Assembly: GCA_903900705.1 (NCBI GenBank) | Contig: CAIUOG010000033.1 | Coordinates: forward strand, 1-64,000 | Direction of reading: 5' to 3' | Source: an uncultured Acidobacteriia bacterium | GTDB taxonomy: Bacteria; Acidobacteriota; Terriglobia; Bryobacterales; Bryobacteraceae | Length of the DNA: 64,000 bases | Shown: positions 7,536 to 16,204 of the stretch, one piece after another | Layout: every line of letters starts with the position of its first letter | Position numbering within the stretch: position 1 is the stretch's first letter | Position numbers and translations under genes: made by a program | The notes under the pieces: model-generated | Databases searched by the model: none | What the model was told of the DNA's origin: nothing | What the model saw: the letters and a program-made list of their open reading frames with translations, nothing else

Positions 7536-10500
7536 TTATGCCTCCGGTCTGACGAAGAGCAGGCTTTGACCTGCGGCCACCTGTGCGCCCTGGGCGCAGA
7601 GAACTTCCACGACAACGCCGGCATGCGGAGTGGCCACCGCGATTTCCATTTTCATGGACTCGACGACGACCAGGCGCTGCCCGGCTTCCACACGATCCCC
7701 GGCTTTCACGGCGAGGTGCCAGACGCTGGCGTGCGCGGGGGACTTGAGGGCCCGGCAGCCAGGCGGGACGGGCGCTTCGGCGACGGGCGCGGCGTCCTCC
7801 GCCACCTCGATTTCGCGATCAAGATTGGCGGCGCGCCAGCGATCGCGTTCGGCTTCGAAGGCGGCCTGCTGGTTTTGTTTGAAGGCGTGGGTTTCGCCGC
7901 GGATGCCATCGAGAAAAGCATGGTAGTCGCGCAGATTGAACTGCTGCTCCTGAATATCGAGTTCGAAGCGACCGTGCGGGAAGCGATCCCGCATATCGAG
8001 GAGCTCTTCGGCGCTGACGGGGTAGAAGCGAATCTGGTCAAAGAAGCGCAGGAGCCAGGGGTGGCCGGGGGTGAACTCTTTGGTGGTCCGGTAGGTGTTC
8101 CACATCTGAACGGTGCGACCGACGAACTGGTAGCCGCCAGGACCTTCCATGCCATAGACACAGAGGTATGCACCCCCGATGCCGACGGAGTTTTCCGCAG
8201 TCCAGGTGCGGGCCGGGTTGTATTTCGTGGTGACCAGGCGATGCCGCGGATCGAGCGGGGTGGCGACCGGCGCGCCAAGGTAGACGTCGCCCAGGCCGAG
8301 GACCAGGTAGCTTGCGCCGAAAACGATTTTGTAGACGTCTTCAATGGATTCGAGGCCGTTGATGCGGCGGATGAATTCGATATTGCTGGGGCACCAGGGA
8401 GCGTCCGGCCGGACGGAGCGCATGTATTTTTCGATAGCGAGGCGGGTGGCCGGGTCATCCCAGGACAGCGGGAGGTTGACGATACGCGTGGGGATGACAA
8501 GGCCGTCGAGATCAGGCAGGGCGGCCTCGGCGCGGTCGAGAAGCGTGAGCAATTCAGCGCGGCTCAGGCTGCCGGAATCGTAGTGAACCTGGAGGGAACG
8601 GATGCCGGGGGTGAGATCGATAATCCCGTTGGGCTGCTCGCGTTCGAACCAGGCGAGGAGTTCCTGGACACGGAAGCGGAGGTTGAGATCGAGAACGGGT
8701 TCGCCGTATTCGATGAGCAGGTAGCGGTCGCCGGAGGCGCGGCAGACCATGCCGGGAGCGACGCCTTTGACGATTGCCTCTTCCTGGTTGAGGCGGATGA
8801 AGCGGATGGAGTCGCCGGGGCGCAGCTGGCCCATCTTCCAGAGTTCGTCATGCGCGATGACGGCGGGGCAGACGAAGCCGCCGAGGCTGGGGCCATCGGG
8901 ACCGAGGATGACGGGCATGTCACCAGTGAAGTCGATTGCGCCGATGGCGTAGGCGTTGTCGTGGATGTTGGAAGGGTGCAGGCCAGCTTCGCCACCGTCG
9001 CGGCGGGCCCACTGTGGTTTGGGGCCGATGAGTCGGACGCCGGTGCGACTGGAGTTGTAGTGGACCTTCCACGAAGTGCTGAAGAAGGTCCGGATGTCTT
9101 CGGGAGTGAAGAATTCGGGCGCGCCGTGAGGCCCGTAGATGACGCCGATTTCCCAGTGATTGGTGAATTCCGGGATGGAGACGGAGGGCACGGGCTTGCC
9201 GGCGCGATTGCCGAGATGGAGAATGTCACCGGTGCGGAGAGCGCGGCCGGCGTGCCCGCCGAAGCGACCGAGAGTGAAGGTACTGGCGCTGCCGAGATAG
9301 ACGGGGATGTCAAGCCCGCCCTCGAAGAGAATATAGGCGCGCGCGCCGGGGCCTTCGGTTTGCAGGAGTTCGAGAACGGAGCCTGGGTGAACGGGAACAG
9401 GCGTCCAGCGGGGAATCGGTTTGCCATCGAGCGAGGCCTGATAATCAGCGCCTGTGACCGCGATGACGGTCTGGCAGTTGAACCGGAGGGTGGGTCCGGT
9501 GACGGTGATTTCAAGGCCGGGAGCGCCTGCTTCATTGCCTAACAACTGGTTGCCGAGGCGGAAGGAGAGCGCGTCCATGGGGCCGGAGGGCGGGACACCG
9601 ACGTTCCAGTAGCCGAGTCGCGCGGGGTGATCCTGCACGGTGGTCATGGTGCCGCCATCAAGGATTTCGAGCGAGCGGGCGTAGTAGTGGAACGTGTTCA
9701 GGAAGCTGGTGGTGACGCCCCCGCCGGCGAATGCAGGGCTGGCGGCGACCTGGGCGAGGTAGTTCAGGTTGGTTTCAATGCCGGCGAAGCGGGTTTCGCC
9801 GAGTGCGGCGGAGAGCCTGGCGATGGCCGTGGGGCGGTCGTCCGCGCGGACGATGATTTTGGCTAAGAGAGGGTCGTAAAAAGGCGTGACTTCAGTGCCG
9901 CGTTCGACCCAGGTTTCGATGCGGGCGGCAGGGGAGAAGTCGGCCTGGGTGAGCAGGCCGGAACTGGGCTGAAAGTTTTTGCCGGGGTCTTCGGCATAGA
10001 CGCGAACCTGAATCGAAGCGCCTTGATTGGCGGGTTTGGCGGGCAGGGGCTCGCCGGCGGCGATGCGGACCATCCATTCGACAAGGTCCGTACCGGTGAC
10101 TTCTTCGGTGACACCGTGTTCGACCTGAAGGCGGGTGTTGACTTCGAGGAAATAGAAGCGCGCGGCATCGGCATCGTAAACGAATTCGACGGTACCGGCG
10201 GAGCGATAGTTCACGGCCTGGCCGAGGCGAACGGCGCAGGCGAGCAGTTCGGCCCGGAGCTCTTCGGTGAGGCCGGGGGCGGGCGTTTCCTCGATCACCT
10301 TCTGGTTACGGCGCTGCACGGAGCAATCGCGTTCGCCGAGTTCGATAACATGACCGCGACCATCGCCAAAGAGCTGAACTTCGATGTGGCGGGCACGGGA
10401 CACGAACTTTTCCAGATAAATTCCACCATCTTTGAAACTGGCGCGACTGGTGCGTTCCACCGAGGCCCACGCTTCCGCCACTTCATGCAGTTCGCGGCAT

Positions 10501-11006
10501 AAGCGCATGCCGATGCCACCACCGCCCGCGGTGCTTTTCAGCATGACCGGGAGGCCGATGCGCTCCGCTTCGCGCAAAGCTTCTTCGGCGCCTGAGAGCA
10601 GACCGGTGCCAGGCAGAAGAGGTCCGCCGTTGGCTGCGGCCAGGGCGCGGGCGGTGTGCTTGAGGCCGAAATCGCGCATCTGGGACGGGGTGGGCCCGAT
10701 GAAGGCGATACCGGCGGCTTCGCAGGCTTCGGCAAACTCCGCATTCTCGCTGAGGAAGCCATAGCCGGGGTGGATGGCTTCCGCACCGGTGGCTTTGGCT
10801 GCTTCGAGAACCTTGGATATGTCGAGGTAGCTTTGGGTGGCGGGCGCGGGGCCCAGCAGGACGGCTTCTTTGGCCTGCAGGACATGCAGGGAATGGCGGT
10901 CGGCTTCGGAATAGACGGCCACCGAGGCGATGCCCATGCGATCCAGCGTGCGGATCACACGACAGGCAATTGCGCCCCGGTTGGCGATGAGAACCTTTTT
11001 AAACAT
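7536..11006 (-). CDS. uca: biotin-dependent urea/guanidine carboxylase
   Basis: The 1156-residue product has an N-terminal biotin carboxylase domain ([23 protein letters not shown]-grasp [30 protein letters not shown]). Two KipI/KipA-like carboxyltransferase regions cover about residues 455-1060. A C-terminal biotinyl domain carries the acceptor Lys in [10 protein letters not shown]. This is the bacterial form of the carboxylase half of urea amidolyase. It uses ATP and bicarbonate to make allophanate from urea, or carboxyguanidine from guanidine. Linkage to two DUF1989 proteins, known in other bacteria as subunits of carboxyguanidine deiminase, favours guanidine as the physiological substrate. 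That is inference, and urea remains possible. The gene abuts its neighbours with no gap on either side. Confidence 0.92.
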   Translation of the reverse strand: MFKKVLIANRGAIACRVIRTLDRMGIASVAVYSEADRHSLHVLQAKEAVLLGPAPATQSYLDISKVLEAAKATGAEAIHPGYGFLSENAEFAEACEAAGIAFIGPTPSQMRDFGLKHTARALAAANGGPLLPGTGLLSGAEEALREAERIGLPVMLKSTAGGGGIGMRLCRELHEVAEAWASVERTSRASFKDGGIYLEKFVSRARHIEVQLFGDGRGHVIELGERDCSVQRRNQKVIEETPAPGLTEELRAELLACAVRLGQAVNYRSAGTVEFVYDADAARFYFLEVNTRLQVEHGVTEEVTGTDLVEWMVRIAAGEPLPAKPANQGASIQVRVYAEDPGKNFQPSSGLLTQADFSPAARIETWVERGTEVTPFYDPLLAKIIVRADDRPTAIARLSAALGETRFAGIETNLNYLAQVAASPAFAGGGVTTSFLNTFHYYARSLEILDGGTMTTVQDHPARLGYWNVGVPPSGPMDALSFRLGNQLLGNEAGAPGLEITVTGPTLRFNCQTVIAVTGADYQASLDGKPIPRWTPVPVHPGSVLELLQTEGPGARAYILFEGGLDIPVYLGSASTFTLGRFGGHAGRALRTGDILHLGNRAGKPVPSVSIPEFTNHWEIGVIYGPHGAPEFFTPEDIRTFFSTSWKVHYNSSRTGVRLIGPKPQWARRDGGEAGLHPSNIHDNAYAIGAIDFTGDMPVILGPDGPSLGGFVCPAVIAHDELWKMGQLRPGDSIRFIRLNQEEAIVKGVAPGMVCRASGDRYLLIEYGEPVLDLNLRFRVQELLAWFEREQPNGIIDLTPGIRSLQVHYDSGSLSRAELLTLLDRAEAALPDLDGLVIPTRIVNLPLSWDDPATRLAIEKYMRSVRPDAPWCPSNIEFIRRINGLESIEDVYKIVFGASYLVLGLGDVYLGAPVATPLDPRHRLVTTKYNPARTWTAENSVGIGGAYLCVYGMEGPGGYQFVGRTVQMWNTYRTTKEFTPGHPWLLRFFDQIRFYPVSAEELLDMRDRFPHGRFELDIQEQQFNLRDYHAFLDGIRGETHAFKQNQQAAFEAERDRWRAANLDREIEVAEDAAPVAEAPVPPGCRALKSPAHASVWHLAVKAGDRVEAGQRLVVVESMKMEIAVATPHAGVVVEVLCAQGAQVAAGQSLLFVRPEA

Positions 11007-11639
11007 TTAGTTCCAGATCAGGACCTGAATGGGGGTCGGGTTGTAAGCGTTGCAGGGGTTGTTGAGCTGCGGACAGTTACTGATGACACAGATCACATCC
11101 ATGTCGGCTTTCATTTCGACGTATTTCAGCGGTTCTGAAATGCCATCCTCAAAAGTCAGTCTGCCTTCCGGAGTCACAGGCACATTCATGAAGAAGTTGA
11201 TGTTGGCGGTGACGTCGCGTTTGGTGATCTTCCATTTGGGGTCTGCAATTGCGCCGAGAAAGCTGTTGCGGCAGGCGTGCATGTGTCGCTTCCCGATGGC
11301 GTAGCGAACCTGGTTGGATTCGGTGGAACAGGCTCCGCCCAGGGTGTCATGCCGTCCGCAGGTATCGGCAACGATGGTCAGCATGGGATGGCGAAAGTTG
11401 CTCATCAGCACCGTGCCGGCGGTGAGGTAGATATTCTTCTGCGCCACGATGGTGTCGGTGGCGCTGTAGCGTTCGGAGGTATCGGCAGCACTGAAAAAGA
11501 GCGTGTCGACGGCCTGATTGCCTTCGAGATCGACAATGCGAAAAGTCTGGCCGGCCTTGATCACATGGATCCAGGAATCGCCGGCAGGGACGACGGCGTC
11601 ATAGACAGCCGAATCGGGTTTCAGCGTGCTTTCGATCAC
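11007..11639 (-). CDS. DUF1989 urea carboxylase-associated protein (likely carboxyguanidine deiminase subunit)
   Basis: The 210-residue DUF1989 protein carries a conserved Cys/His-rich core ([30 protein letters not shown]) and the FFMNVPVT segment. Such proteins were long annotated as urea amidolyase-associated proteins. In guanidine-degrading loci the paired DUF1989 proteins act as a heteromeric carboxyguanidine deiminase, releasing ammonia and allophanate. The gene overlaps the upstream DUF1989 gene by 4 nt, and its stop directly precedes the carboxylase start. Assignment to a particular subunit is not attempted. Confidence 0.85.
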   Translation of the reverse strand: MIESTLKPDSAVYDAVVPAGDSWIHVIKAGQTFRIVDLEGNQAVDTLFFSAADTSERYSATDTIVAQKNIYLTAGTVLMSNFRHPMLTIVADTCGRHDTLGGACSTESNQVRYAIGKRHMHACRNSFLGAIADPKWKITKRDVTANINFFMNVPVTPEGRLTFEDGISEPLKYVEMKADMDVICVISNCPQLNNPCNAYNPTPIQVLIWN

Positions 11640-12340
11640 AGGAAGTACCTCTCAGTGTTGATGAAGCCCCGGGCGTTTTCGGGACGGGACAGGCGGCAGG
11701 GATCGTCAGGACCGGCAACGCCGGCGCGGCTGATGGAGAAATTGATGGGCTTCGGCGCATAAACCGGGTTTTCATCGAGAGGATGCTGGCCGGTATCCAT
11801 GATGACGAGGAGATTCATCTCGGCGCGGATTTCCACGAAGTCGCCGGGCTGGGAGTTGCCGGGCACGAAGTGCATGCTGCCGTCGTCTTCGACGCGAACC
11901 TTGCTGAAGAAGTTGACCGTCGCCCCGAGGTCACGCGCTCCGAGACCGTATTTGGCGGCTTCGGCAAGGAAGTTGTCCTGCGGGTTGCGATGCCAGGCAT
12001 TCCGGTGTTCCTGATAAGTGGCGACGCCATATTTGGCGGCCACGGCGGCGGCATCATTGAACCCTCCGAGAGGGTCATGCCAACCGCAGGAATCGTTGGT
12101 GATGGACGCCAGAATGCGCCCCATGTCGGAATAAAGAACGAAGCCACTGGTGAGGTGCGCGATGTGTTGCGCTTTCAGGGTATCCGGCATGTTGTAGCGC
12201 TCGACCGGACAATCCCAGTTATAAAGAAGCGTGGCCACGTTGGCCCCGCCTTCGACGTCTTCGAGGCGCAGCACATTGCCGCGCCTGAGGAGCAGAGACC
12301 AGCTGGCTCCGCCCTGAATGGTGTCTTCCCACAAAGGCAT
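11636..12340 (-). CDS. DUF1989 urea carboxylase-associated protein, second subunit
   Basis: The 234-residue paralogue of the next gene is the first gene of the minus-strand operon. It has the matching core [18 protein letters not shown] and [10 protein letters not shown] plus [14 protein letters not shown]. Two adjacent, diverged DUF1989 genes in front of a urea-carboxylase-like gene and allophanate hydrolase is the arrangement described for guanidine degradation. The start ATG is preceded by AAGGAGAG (minus strand), a strong ribosome-binding site at normal spacing. The substrate assignment is by context only. Confidence 0.85.
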   Translation of the reverse strand: MPLWEDTIQGGASWSLLLRRGNVLRLEDVEGGANVATLLYNWDCPVERYNMPDTLKAQHIAHLTSGFVLYSDMGRILASITNDSCGWHDPLGGFNDAAAVAAKYGVATYQEHRNAWHRNPQDNFLAEAAKYGLGARDLGATVNFFSKVRVEDDGSMHFVPGNSQPGDFVEIRAEMNLLVIMDTGQHPLDENPVYAPKPINFSISRAGVAGPDDPCRLSRPENARGFINTERYFL

Positions 12341-12671
12341 GGGTATAGCTCTCCTTGGTTCGTTCCGAGGCCTGGGTAATACCTGAAGCTGCTTGAAAGG
12401 GTTGATTGGATAGGGTGGGAAAACTAAACGAGGGAGGGCGGACCGCAGCAGACGTCCATCTTCGTCAGGCGCAGCAGGACGTGTATGGCGATCTTCCGCT
12501 CGGCTCTCGTCCGCTGTTGCATATCGGTATCATGGCAGAGCGTCGCCGATACATGCAATCGAAAAAATCGATGCTCCCAATACGCAATTTGTCCCTTTGC
12601 ACGCGCTACAATCGGATTTTCCAGTAGCGTTTTCCAGTAGAAGATTGGGGCCCTGTGAGCCCGCGTCCACA
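12341..12671. other. divergent control region between nitrogen operon and its transporter
   Basis: These 331 bases separate the DUF1989/carboxylase operon from the ABC importer. I looked on both strands for the guanidine-I (ykkC) signature and for guanidine-II/III hairpins and did not recognise them. The region holds a tandem repeat (12617-12640) and a TACAAT hexamer (12607-12612) without a well-spaced -35. The ORF-track entries here (12406-12627 plus; 12424-12672 and 12530-12721 minus) look non-coding. Confidence 0.5.
12617..12640 (+). repeat. 11-bp direct repeat upstream of ABC importer
   Basis: TTTTCCAGTAG occurs twice, separated by CG, and ends 31 bp before the importer start codon. It could be a tandem regulator site in the 5' leader or a recent small duplication. 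Confidence 0.6.
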
Positions 12672-13772
12672 ATGTCGTGGCAATCGGACACTGCCTTGAT
12701 CAAGCGCGCATTCTTACTCATACTCCTTTCTCTCTCAACACTGACCTCGTACGCCGGGGCCGCGGATAAACCTTCCTTTGTCGTTGGATGGTCCGTATAC
12801 GTGGGGTGGAACCCCTGGTATTACATGGGCAAGTCCGGCATCCTCAAAAAATGGGCCGATAAATACAATGTGACGATCCGCGTGCAGCGGTTCGACTATG
12901 CGCCGTCGCTCGACGCCTTTGTGGCGAAGAATGTGGATGCGTGCGCGATGACGAACATGGAGGCCCTGGATATGCCGGCGGCCGCGAACATCGACACCAC
13001 GGCCATCATCACCGGAGACTTTTCCAACGGTAACGACGCGCTGCTGGCGCGTAACAACGTGACGCTGCAGACGCTGCCGGGCAGGAAGGTTCTGCTGGTA
13101 CAGAAGACGGTTTCCCAGTACCTCTATGAGCGCGCCATGACGCTGAACGGGATGGAGAGCCAGCTCAAGAAAGTGAAGCTGGTGAACACATCGGATTCCG
13201 ATATTGCGACGGCGTTTATCAGTGACACGTCGCAGGATGCGGTGGTGACCTGGAAACCGATGGTGTCCCAGATTGCGAAGACGAAGGGCGTGAAGATGCT
13301 GTTCAATTCTTCACAGATTCCGGGCGAGATTGTGGATCTGATGGTGGTGCGGACGGATATTCTGAACCGGCCGGACGGGTCCGGTCAGCGGTTCGCGAAG
13401 GCTTTGGCTGGCGCGTGGTACGAGACGACGAAGCTGATGTCCGGCAAGGGTCCGGAGGCGGATAAGGTTCTGAAGGAGATCGCGGCCGGGTCACAGGATT
13501 CGCTGGAATCTTATAAAGAACAGCTGAGCACAACAAATCTGTTCTATTTACCCGAAGCGGCGGCAAAGTTCACCGCGGCGCCGGACTTCAAGCAGAAGAT
13601 GAATCTGGTGCGGCAGTTCTGCTTTACCCACGGGCTGCTGGGGTCGAATACGAAGTCTGTGGATGATGTGGCGATCCGGTATCCGGATGGCACCGTGCAG
13701 GGCAAGGCGGACCGGGTGCGACTGCGCTTCGACACGACGTGGATGACACTGGCGCAGCAGGGGAAACTCTGA
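12672..13772 (+). CDS. urea-carboxylase-linked ABC transporter, periplasmic substrate-binding protein
   Basis: I start this 366-residue protein at the internal ATG (MSWQSDTALIKRAFLLILLS), because it begins a proper signal peptide; the track ORF is 25 residues longer. The mature part is of the SsuA/TauA/NMT1 type (FVVGWSVYVGWNPWYYMGKSG, NVDACAMTNMEALDMP), as in the periplasmic proteins repeatedly found beside urea carboxylase genes. It should deliver urea, guanidine or a related compound to the permease. The stop overlaps the permease start by one base (TGATG), and the operon is divergent from the degradative genes. Confidence 0.88.
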   Translation: MSWQSDTALIKRAFLLILLSLSTLTSYAGAADKPSFVVGWSVYVGWNPWYYMGKSGILKKWADKYNVTIRVQRFDYAPSLDAFVAKNVDACAMTNMEALDMPAAANIDTTAIITGDFSNGNDALLARNNVTLQTLPGRKVLLVQKTVSQYLYERAMTLNGMESQLKKVKLVNTSDSDIATAFISDTSQDAVVTWKPMVSQIAKTKGVKMLFNSSQIPGEIVDLMVVRTDILNRPDGSGQRFAKALAGAWYETTKLMSGKGPEADKVLKEIAAGSQDSLESYKEQLSTTNLFYLPEAAAKFTAAPDFKQKMNLVRQFCFTHGLLGSNTKSVDDVAIRYPDGTVQGKADRVRLRFDTTWMTLAQQGKL

Positions 13773-14626
13773 TGCTTTTCCGGATTGACGCCAAACCGAA
13801 CCGGCTGACGGCACTGACGCTGTCGTGGTTTCTGTTCGTCTCCGGGATCGCGCTGTACTTTTACACGTCGCACAACCGGCATCTGGAGAATCCGGAAGAC
13901 AAGGTGATTCCGAGTCTGCAGCAATTGACGACCGGCATGACGGATGCCTTTCTGAAACCGGATACGGAAGAGGCCGCACCGGAAGGTCTGGAGAATGCAT
14001 CCCTGGGGCGGAAGTTCCTGACCAGCATGTTGTGGACGGACACGCTGGCCAGCGCGAAACGCTTCGTATGGAGCATGCTGCTGCTGATTCCGGCGGTGGT
14101 ACTGGGGCTGCACATGGGGATGTTTCCGATCTTCGGGCAGTTCTTTCTGCGGTTCATTCTCTTCTTCGACAAGATCATCGCTCTCTCGGTGCTGCCGATT
14201 CTGTTTATCGCCTTCGGGATTGATGAACTGGCGAAGATCATGCTGATTGTGATCGGGGTGACGCCGACGATTATTCTGGACACTTTCAATCTGACGAAGG
14301 GCGTGCCGCAGGAACAGATTGTGAAGGGCTTCACGCTGGGCGCACAGGATTTCGTGGTGACTTACAGCATTGTGCTGAAGCAGATCATGCCGCGGGTGCT
14401 GAACAGTATCCGGCTGAATCTGAAGGCCGTGATGCTGTTCCTGTTTGCGGGCGAGATGATCGCATCGCAGGATGGCCTCGCGTTCCGCATCGCGCTGCTG
14501 CGGCGCCATATGGGAATGAACGTGATTATTCCGTATGTGCTGTGGGTGGCGCTGCTGCTGTTTCTGGTGGATCTGACCATGCGGGTGGCGAATAAGAAAC
14601 TGCATCCGTGGTTCCGGGAAGCATAG
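13772..14626 (+). CDS. ABC transporter permease, urea-carboxylase-linked
   Basis: The 284-residue inner-membrane permease starts MLFRIDAKPNRLTALTLSWF at the ATG overlapping the previous stop; the track start 33 nt upstream is unlikely. An N-terminal membrane segment is followed by a periplasmic stretch (to about residue 85) and then the BPD_transp_1 core. The EAA-like loop reads QEQIVKGFTLGAQDF. It is homologous to SsuC/TauC-type permeases but carries the N-terminal extension seen in the urea-carboxylase group. It partners the flanking binding protein and ATPase. Confidence 0.87.
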   Translation: MLFRIDAKPNRLTALTLSWFLFVSGIALYFYTSHNRHLENPEDKVIPSLQQLTTGMTDAFLKPDTEEAAPEGLENASLGRKFLTSMLWTDTLASAKRFVWSMLLLIPAVVLGLHMGMFPIFGQFFLRFILFFDKIIALSVLPILFIAFGIDELAKIMLIVIGVTPTIILDTFNLTKGVPQEQIVKGFTLGAQDFVVTYSIVLKQIMPRVLNSIRLNLKAVMLFLFAGEMIASQDGLAFRIALLRRHMGMNVIIPYVLWVALLLFLVDLTMRVANKKLHPWFREA

Positions 14627-14628
14627 GC

Positions 14629-15432
14629 ATGAAAGACATCATCAGGCTGGAGAATATCGGCGTCACGTATTCGAACAAGAAGGTGCTGGAGCATCTGGAT
14701 CTGACGATCCGCGAGGGCGAGTTTGTGGCCGTGTGCGGGCAGACGGGCTGCGGGAAATCGACCATGCTGCGGCTGATTCTGGGAGCGGAGAAGCCGACGA
14801 CGGGGCGCGTGCTGATTGACGGCAGGGAACTTCCCCGCCCCGACCGGCATCGTGGTTATGTGCCGCAGAAGTATTCGCTGTTTCCGGATAAGACGGTGCT
14901 GGACAACATCACATTCGGACCGGAGACGGAAGAGTTCGGATTGATCGGGCGGTTGAAGCCCGGCTTCCGGAGGCGGCGGAAGGAATTCCAGGCGCAGGCT
15001 TACGAGTACCTGAAGCACATGGGACTGCAGGCATCGGACGCTCACAAGTATCCGGATGAGCTTTCAGGCGGCATGCAGCAGCGCGTGGCAATCGCACAGG
15101 CTCTGATCATGAAGCCGCAGATTTTGCTGATGGACGAGGCGTTCAGCGCGCTGGATCCGGGAACGCGTTCGGAAATGCAGAAGCTGGTGCGGACGCTGTG
15201 GAAGGAAACAGGGACTACGTTCCTGTTTGTGACGCACAATATTCCGGAGGCGATTTTTCTGGGATCGCGCGTGGTGATTCTGGGGAAGGATTCTCCGGAG
15301 AGCAGTTCGAAGGTGCAGGTGGATATGGAACTGCCCGAAGAGGCTCACAGCCGCGAGGAAGTGGAACGCCTGACGCGGGTGATCGGGAATGCCACCGCGG
15401 GCGCGAAACTCGAACTCACTTACGCAGAATAG
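14629..15432 (+). CDS. ABC transporter ATP-binding protein, urea-carboxylase-linked
   Basis: The 267-residue ATPase has Walker A GQTGCGKST, signature LSGGMQQR and Walker B ILLMDEAFSALDP. The start chosen is the ATG at 14629 (MKDIIRLENIG), two bases after the permease stop, rather than the track start inside the permease gene. An insertion at about residues 100-125 (LIGRLKPGFRRRRKEFQAQ) lies between Walker A and the signature. It energises the SsuABC-like importer for the carboxylase pathway. Its last 17 bases overlap the convergent SWIM gene. Confidence 0.9.
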   Translation: MKDIIRLENIGVTYSNKKVLEHLDLTIREGEFVAVCGQTGCGKSTMLRLILGAEKPTTGRVLIDGRELPRPDRHRGYVPQKYSLFPDKTVLDNITFGPETEEFGLIGRLKPGFRRRRKEFQAQAYEYLKHMGLQASDAHKYPDELSGGMQQRVAIAQALIMKPQILLMDEAFSALDPGTRSEMQKLVRTLWKETGTTFLFVTHNIPEAIFLGSRVVILGKDSPESSSKVQVDMELPEEAHSREEVERLTRVIGNATAGAKLELTYAE

Positions 15433-16204
15433 TGGCGGCGACGTCGTAGACGGAATCACAGATCTGGTAGAACTGCGATTCCATGGCGGGCCAATGATTG
15501 GCGAAGGCGGGCCGCCCCAGCTTTTCGAACAGGTCCTCATCCATCAGGCGGGGTTCACCGGCTTCATCGGGCAGAGTGAAGACTGCCGGGGCCTGCCAGA
15601 AGGCTTCAGGATCAGTGGGCAGTGCCTGCAACTGCACGGGCAGAGGGTCGAAATCGGGCTCGGGTCCGGAGGCCGGCTCGGGTTCCGGCATGGGTTGGGG
15701 ACGGCCCTGGAGCAGATCGAAAAGATCGTCATGCTTCATGCCGCGCAGCTGAAACAGCAGGAAGGGGTCGCGTTCAAAATCGCGCCCGAATTTCAGCCAG
15801 ACGGCGACGAGGTGTTTGCAGGGTTTGAGCCAGTCCGGGCAGGCGCATTCCATGTGGAGGTCGACGTGGCGCTCCGGCATGAAGCGCAGTTTCGCCTTCG
15901 TGAAGGCGGTTTGGATTTCGAGCGGCAAATCCCCTTCACTCAGGGATTTGGCGAGCGCGCGGCGGTCACGGACATTGCTGAACAGCGCTTCCCACTGGTC
16001 ATCGGCAAAGGGATCGAAGGTGATGCGGACTGTATAGGGCTGCTCTGCCGTGCCCTGCACGCGCGCCGTGACGGTGCGGCCTTCGAAGCGCATCTGCAGA
16101 ACCCGGTTGGCCGCGGCGTACTTCATGCCATCTGAAAAACGCCGCGATTCGGCGAGCTTCTCCATCTTTTCGAGCCAGACCGCGCCCCACCAGTTGCGGC
16201 TCAA
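15416..16204 (-). CDS. SWIM zinc-finger protein
   Basis: The 262-residue protein carries a SWIM motif at about residues 138-149 (CACPDWLKPCKH, C-x-C...C-x-H), a zinc-binding module for nucleic acid or protein contacts. Its start overlaps the end of the SNF2 gene by 4 nt (ATGA). SWIM proteins are recurrent partners of bacterial SNF2 ATPases, so a joint complex is likely. The C-terminal third is Pro/Glu-rich then compact (FEKLGRPAFANHWPAM). The gene is convergent with, and overlaps by 17 bp, the ABC ATPase gene. Confidence 0.85.
   Translation of the reverse strand: MSRNWWGAVWLEKMEKLAESRRFSDGMKYAAANRVLQMRFEGRTVTARVQGTAEQPYTVRITFDPFADDQWEALFSNVRDRRALAKSLSEGDLPLEIQTAFTKAKLRFMPERHVDLHMECACPDWLKPCKHLVAVWLKFGRDFERDPFLLFQLRGMKHDDLFDLLQGRPQPMPEPEPASGPEPDFDPLPVQLQALPTDPEAFWQAPAVFTLPDEAGEPRLMDEDLFEKLGRPAFANHWPAMESQFYQICDSVYDVAATILRK

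Noticed and set aside
6192-9542. 1116-codon plus-strand ORF
   Set aside because: It is antisense to the carboxylase and allophanate hydrolase genes. Its Gly/Val/Ala/Asp-rich composition is typical of a GC-rich shadow frame, and no domain is visible.
12341-12671. possible guanidine riboswitch upstream of the carboxylase operon
   Set aside because: Expected by context, but I could not find the conserved ykkC core or paired ACGR-loop hairpins on either strand by eye.
12424-12672. 82-codon minus-strand ORF in the divergent region
   Set aside because: It has no recognisable domain and would place a gene across the importer promoter region; it looks like chance.
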